Shown here: positions 59,111-64,000 of the stretch, one piece after another
Numbering within the stretch: the stretch's first letter is position 1
Layout: every line of letters starts with the position of its first letter
NCBI GenBank assembly: GCA_021029095.1
Contig: JAJOHG010000098.1
Coordinates: 1-64,000 of the forward strand
Length of the DNA: 64,000 nt
From: Phellopilus nigrolimitatus
Taxonomy: Eukaryota; Basidiomycota; Agaricomycetes; Hymenochaetales; Hymenochaetaceae
Reading direction: 5' to 3'
Made by a program: the position numbers and the translations under genes
The notes under the pieces: generated by a model
Database searches by the model: none
What the model saw: the letters and a program-made list of their open reading frames with translations, nothing else
Told to the model about the DNA's origin: nothing

Positions 59111-59209
59111 AAGCGTATACAGCGTGCTCTGAGCGTTGAGTTGGAGAACCGCCGCCCGTTCCCTGACCGCTCGTCTCCCCGCTACCCCAGTGGCGCCCTA
59201 CAAGCAAGA

Positions 59210-60510
59210 GGCGCTCAAGCTCAGTCCATCGACGCCGAGTCCGTCCCTCTGCTCCCGCAGGCTGTGTCGCCGCTACGACCGGCGCCGCCCCGGGCATTGG
59301 CCGTGCCGCCGCCGCCGTCGAGTGAGTGTCCGCGCCGTTCTTGTGCTGCAGTACGCATGCTGATCGGCGCGATCGCGTACGATGTGCGACGTGATCTGGC
59401 GGATAGCGCCTGCGCGTTGCTCTCGCGGACGTCAACCCGGGCCGGCGCCAGGACGCCGGCGCCGAGGTCGCCCAGATGAACGTGCCCGTAGTCCCCGACA
59501 GACGTCAGTCGTCTCGAGGAAGTCGTCCGTCCTCGGGCAGTGGGTAGAGGCGAGCATAGGCTCCGAGAAAGGGTGCGCGCGGCGCGTTGCAGTCCTGGTC
59601 TCATTCGCAGCCGTAAGAAAAGCGTGTAAGCATAAGCGGCGGAAGAAAAATGTACTCTTGCCGTCGCCCTCTCCGTCCTTGCCGATTCTTCTGCGCGCTA
59701 GACAGACAGACAGGTGCCTGCCGCCCTCTCTTAGAAGCGGTCGGCGCCGTTCGCGTCTGACACTGCGTTAGGTTGCCGTGCTCATGAACAACGCGAGCAT
59801 CGGCCTCAAGCTCACGTCCTGGGACGGCCTCGCCAACTGGAAGAAGTTCATTGACGTGAACGTCTTTCGGTGTGTTCCCCCACGCTGTGTATTCTTAATG
59901 GGAATTTATGTATGGTGTCTTCTTTAATTATTCAGTATTGCGAACGTTCAGCAGGTCTTCGTACCGGTAAGAAAAAGAAAATAAGAAAACGATATCGTAC
60001 GAATCGATAATTGGTCAATATACTGTCTCAGGTCACGGTCCTCCAAGAGCCCGTACGTAGACATGCAGCTTACCTCCACCAACACCCGGCCGACCGCTAA
60101 CGCGCCGCCCGCTTTGTAATCATCAACACAAGTTCGAAGCAGGACATCACGAACCCGCCGAGCGATGCAGCGTACAACGCATCCACGGCCGCCGTCCGTC
60201 AAGGCACTCACCAAACAGCTTGAGTACTCGCTGCGCTGCACGCCGGGCACGACATGTACCGCGCACCTCTCCGTACCGGGCTGGACGCTCATGGGCATGA
60301 CCGGCGGCGGGCGCAGGAGATGGTGCTATGCGTGCTCGACTGCCGGTGTGGCGGCGCGTACTGCGTGCTCTTCCCGGACGGCAAGACGCGCTCCGCGTGC
60401 TGTCAGCCGTGAGCAATGTCACCGGGGGCCGCCCTACGCTCAGGAGGTGGCACGGCGAGTACAAGCCGCTCTTTGAGGAGTACATTTGTGAGGGCCTCGC
60501 GAGTCTATAG
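59210..60510 (+). pseudogene. SDR dehydrogenase relic, copy C
   Basis: The cofactor motif reads TTGAAPGIGRAAAAVE and then hits a stop. The exon LMNNASIGLKLTSWDGLANW is well kept, except that NNAG has become NNAS. The active site reads YNASTAAV: the catalytic Lys is replaced by Thr. Frame changes follow, though the ending GEYKPLFEEYICEGLASL is kept. It is dead as an enzyme and tail to tail with NLR-C, like copies A and B with their NLRs. Confidence 0.85.
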
Positions 60511-61000
60511 CGAAGGACGCAGACGTCGGAGCAAGCAGATGAAAATGAAGGTGCGGAAATTGGCGCAGATACATACTAGGTGCGAGTGTGACGTGCAGAA
60601 ACCTGTAGTCTGTTTTCGCGTCTTCAGGGATGAAATGTGTACGTCGTAGAATGAAATCGAGTGAAGCGGTTGAGTGTTCTGCTGTCTTACGACTGAATCT
60701 CCCTTGCACGACAAAGCCGACGCACCTCACAGTTAGCAGGCGTCCTCATTAATGGCCTAGCAACGCAATGCGTACTAAAATTCCTTACATCTGGTACGCA
60801 AACACACTTTTACATCAAACGAGTACTGACTACTAGAACCAAACTATACACGCAGACTCCAAACTCGTTTCTCCTTCCATACATTCACTTCGAACACGTC
60901 AAACTATTGTGGAAAACGAGACAAAGACAAATCAGAATTCAACGAACGAGGACGAAATCAAATCATACTACGCACAACTTCAACCGGATAGCACAGAACA
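60511..61000. other. Spacer between SDR relic and NLR-C
   Basis: About 490 bp, homologous to 46.5-47.0 kb in parts. No gene seen. Confidence 0.4.
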
Positions 61001-64000
61001 CTACTGACCCGCATCCGCCTTACGAACTTCTGTCCACCTTTCGCCATGACGGAAACGGGTACAATCCAATACAACTGGATGACCAGCAGCATCCGCAGGT
61101 ATTGTCATATAAGAAGGACTATACACGCCATTCCTATACTCGTGTGGGATCCAAATCAAAAGACCACCGGAAGGTGTGCGCACCCAGCCATCGTCTGCGA
61201 CAGGCTTACTGACTTTTTCTGCAGAAGACCCTAGCTCCCAATCACTGCCTGGCTCTTTACTCTTCCATTGCTGGTCAAGTCTCCAGATCCTCACTGTTTT
61301 GTCCCATGATCCAGAGACAATGTGCTGACCATCAGGGGAGTAGGCAACTGCATTGACATAACTACTATGTCCACTGAGCTCATGAAGCTGCTTGCCAGAC
61401 TTGGCATCCCAGATCCTCACTGTTTTGTCCCATGATCCAGAGGCAATGTGCTGTCCATCAGGGGAGTAGGCAACTGCATTGACATAACTACTATGTCCAC
61501 TGAGCTCATGAAGCTGCTTGCCAGACTTGGCATCCCAGACCCTCACTGTGTTGTCCCGTGATCCAGAGACAATGCACTGTCCATCTGGAGAGTAGGCAAC
61601 TGAGGTGACAGAACCAGTGTGTCCACTGAACTTGTGAAGCTGCTGGCCAGACTTGGCATCCCAGAGCCTCACTGTGTTGTCATGTGAACCAGATATTATG
61701 TGCTGTCCATCTGGAGAGTAGGCAACTGATTTGATATAACCAGTGTGTCCATTGAGCTCATGAAGCTGCTGGCCAGACTTGGCATCCCAGATCCTCACTG
61801 TTTTGTCCCATGATCCAGAGGCAATGTGCTGTCCATCACAAGAGTAGGCAACTGAATTGACCAGTCTACTGCGCCCACTGAGCTCATGAGGCTGCTGGCC
61901 AGACTTGGCATCCCAGATCCTCACTGTGTTGTCATGTGATCCAGAGACAATGTACTGTCCATCAGGAGAGTAGGCAACCGAGTTGACATCACCAGTGTGC
62001 CCACTGAGCTCATGAATCTGCTGGCCAGAATTGGCATCCCAGAGCCTCACTGTTCTGTCATGTGATCCAGAGATAATGTGCTGTCCATCAGGAGAGTAGG
62101 CAACTGAGTTCACATTCCAGGTGTGCCCACACACTTCATGAAGCTGCTGGCCAGACTTGGCATCCCAGAGCCTCACTGTGTTGTCATGTGAACCAGATAT
62201 TATGTGCTGTCCATCTGGAGAGTAGGCAACTGATTTGATATAACCAGTGTGTCCATTGAGCTCATGAAGCTGCTGGCCAGACTTGGCATCCCAAATCTTT
62301 GCTGTTCTGTCATTTGATCCAGAGACAATGTTCTGTCCATCAGGAGAGTAGGCAACTGAGGTTACTTGTTCACTGTGCCCACTGAGCTCATGAATCTGCT
62401 GGCCACAATTGGCATCCCAGATCCTCACTGTTTTGTCATCTGATCCAGAGACAATGTGCTGACCATCAGGGGAGTAGGCAACTGCATTGACATAACTACT
62501 ATGTCCACTGAGCTCATGAAGCTTGTTGCCAGACTTGGCATCCCAGACCCTCACTGTGTTGTCCCGTGATCCAGAGACAATGCACTGTCCATCTGGAGAG
62601 TAGGCAACTGAGTTGATATAACCACTATGCCCACTGAGCTCATGAAGTTGCTGGCCAGTCTTGGCATCCCAGATCCTCACTGTCTTGTCATATGAACCAG
62701 AGATAATGTGCTGTCCATCTGGAGAGTAGGCAACTGAGTTGACCCAACTACTGTGCCCACTCATCCTGTGAAGCTGCTGGCCAGACTTGGCATCCCAGAT
62801 CCTCACTGTGTTGTCCCGTGATCCAGAGACAATTTGCTGTCCATCAGGAGAATAGGCAACTGCTCTGACCCAATGACTATGCCCACTGAGCTCATGAAGC
62901 TGCTGGCCAGACTTGGCATCCCAGATCCTCACTGTTTTGTCAAATGATCCAGAGACAATGTGCTGTCCATCTGGAGAGTAGGCAATTGAGGTGACTTCAC
63001 TGTCCACAAGGATTGGATGTTTTGTTATCCCATAATGTTCACTCTGTCCTGAAAATAAACACAGTGTCTGAGAGAAGTGGGGCCCTATGTCCTTGAACAT
63101 TTTGGATTTTGTTGGGAGGAAAGGCAATGTGGATAGATATAAATGTGGTGTGCTTTCAGTGATTGGCACATAAAACATCTGCAAAAAGTCAAGCAGCTCC
63201 TTGCAATAGGTAGAACTTTCCAGTCCTTTTTTCTGTAGTTTATAGATTAGAATGAGGAACAGTATTTCTGAATCGTTCACTTACTGATAAGCAAGATACT
63301 AGATTTGGCAGAAAGTCCATAAGTGTTCTCAAGTCCTTCTTGAGACTGACTATCTCAAGCCAATAGAGAAGCTCAGGCCCTGAGAATAGGGTCTCAAGTT
63401 TCTCTTGAAGAATGCTCCATTGATCTGGACTGAACCCTGCAGCAGTTATATGCTGTGGCCAGTAAAGGGATGAATAGACAAGATGACTGGGTAATGTCTT
63501 GATTTTATCTTCTAGGCCATCAACCTGACTATTAGGGAGGTAGGATGACTTTATGCCGCAAATGTTGAATCTGGCATTCTTTGTCACCAAATCCAGTGCC
63601 TTTATTCCATTCCTTACATGACAGCATTTAATGTCAATAAAGACAACCTTCAAGTTAGCCTTGGTGCAGCGCTCCTCTGAAGTCAGGAAATCTGAGAAAG
63701 ACTGATGGTAGAATTGCACAACTGCATTTTCTCCTTTATAGAGGACTGACTGCATATAATCACAGACTTTGGTGACCACAAGAAAGGGGTTGGAGACAGT
63801 AGTGCTGAGAAGATGAGAGATGTCCTTTATTGCCAATGGCTCATAGACAGTAAGCATGATCCCCAGGACCTCCATGAATAAATGTCTGTCAGAGCCATCT
63901 CCTATGGCCTTTCCCAGAATCTTTGCATAGAGATCATCTAGGGCTGCCTCTGCAGTCTGACCTAGGTCGTCAGAGTGAAGTACTTCTTTGAGCCTGTCTT
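61001..64000 (-). CDS. NLR-C: NACHT / 14x WD40 receptor, 5' end beyond the window
   Basis: The WD40 exon is 61001-63232 and the NACHT-linker exon is 63285 to the window edge, split by a 52-bp intron at the same place as in NLR-A and B. The linker matches NLR-A (YQPLTIEDISHLLSTTVSDP versus YEPLAIKDISHLLSTTVSNP), but Walker A and B lie beyond the edge. Fourteen WD40 units fit two seven-bladed propellers. The normal tail is present (PSGGLLIWIPHEYRNGVY, DCTRFRHGERWTEV). The frame is open throughout, with no stop in 2.2 kb of repeats. This is the best candidate for a working receptor in the window. CpG is very scarce. Confidence 0.9.
61285..62998 (-). repeat. WD40 repeat array of NLR-C (14 units of 126 bp)
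   Basis: Near-identical units. A run of over 110 bp at 61681 recurs at 62185, an offset of 504 bp (4 units); another at 61453 recurs at 62461, 1,008 bp (8 units). Units 13 and 14 are almost the same. This points to recent unit duplication and conversion. Confidence 0.92.

Overview
The window looks like nuclear DNA of an Agaricomycete-type basidiomycete. Genes are dense and carry many short GT-AG introns of about 45-120 bp. Housekeeping genes of clearly fungal type (RPAP1, cytosolic GluRS, RAD52, NOT2, VTS1, an epsin, a HIT protein) are mixed with lineage-specific F-box genes and NACHT-WD40 receptors. No bacterial operons, tRNAs, rRNAs or CRISPR arrays were seen.

Layout. 1-6.0 kb: the edge of an F-box gene, then RPAP1. 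6.7-15.2 kb: accessory cassette A, made of a decayed alpha/beta-hydrolase (-), an unidentified decayed gene X (+), an intact C2-NACHT-WD40 receptor NLR-A (+) and a decayed SDR dehydrogenase (-). 16.1-44.5 kb: a mostly conserved block with GluRS (+) and RAD52 (-) convergent, then F-box, HIT, NOT2, F-box, small heat-shock protein, GH20 hexosaminidase, epsin, an F-box relic, an F-box-like gene and VTS1. 45.0-54.0 kb: cassette B, the mirror image of A: an intact SDR (+), NLR-B (-) whose tail is hit by a 448-bp hAT-like MITE, X (-) and a hydrolase relic (+). 54.1-57.3 kb: an inverted, decayed copy of the RAD52-GluRS junction from 17.1-20.9 kb. 57.3-64.0 kb: cassette C, with a hydrolase relic, an unresolved stretch, a dead SDR copy and NLR-C (-), which has 14 near-identical WD40 repeats and runs off the window.

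The main story is a cluster of fungal NLR receptors growing by inverted and dispersed segmental duplication. The NACHT/WD40 bodies stay open and differ in repeat number (4, 5 and 14), while copied neighbours decay, leaving one intact SDR. The NACHT/WD40 exons are strikingly poor in CpG, whereas flanking duplicated genes are CpG-rich. WD40 differences concentrate at a few positions per blade, as in the Podospora HET/HNWD recognition repeats. I infer that this is an allorecognition or immune receptor locus; no function is proven by sequence alone.
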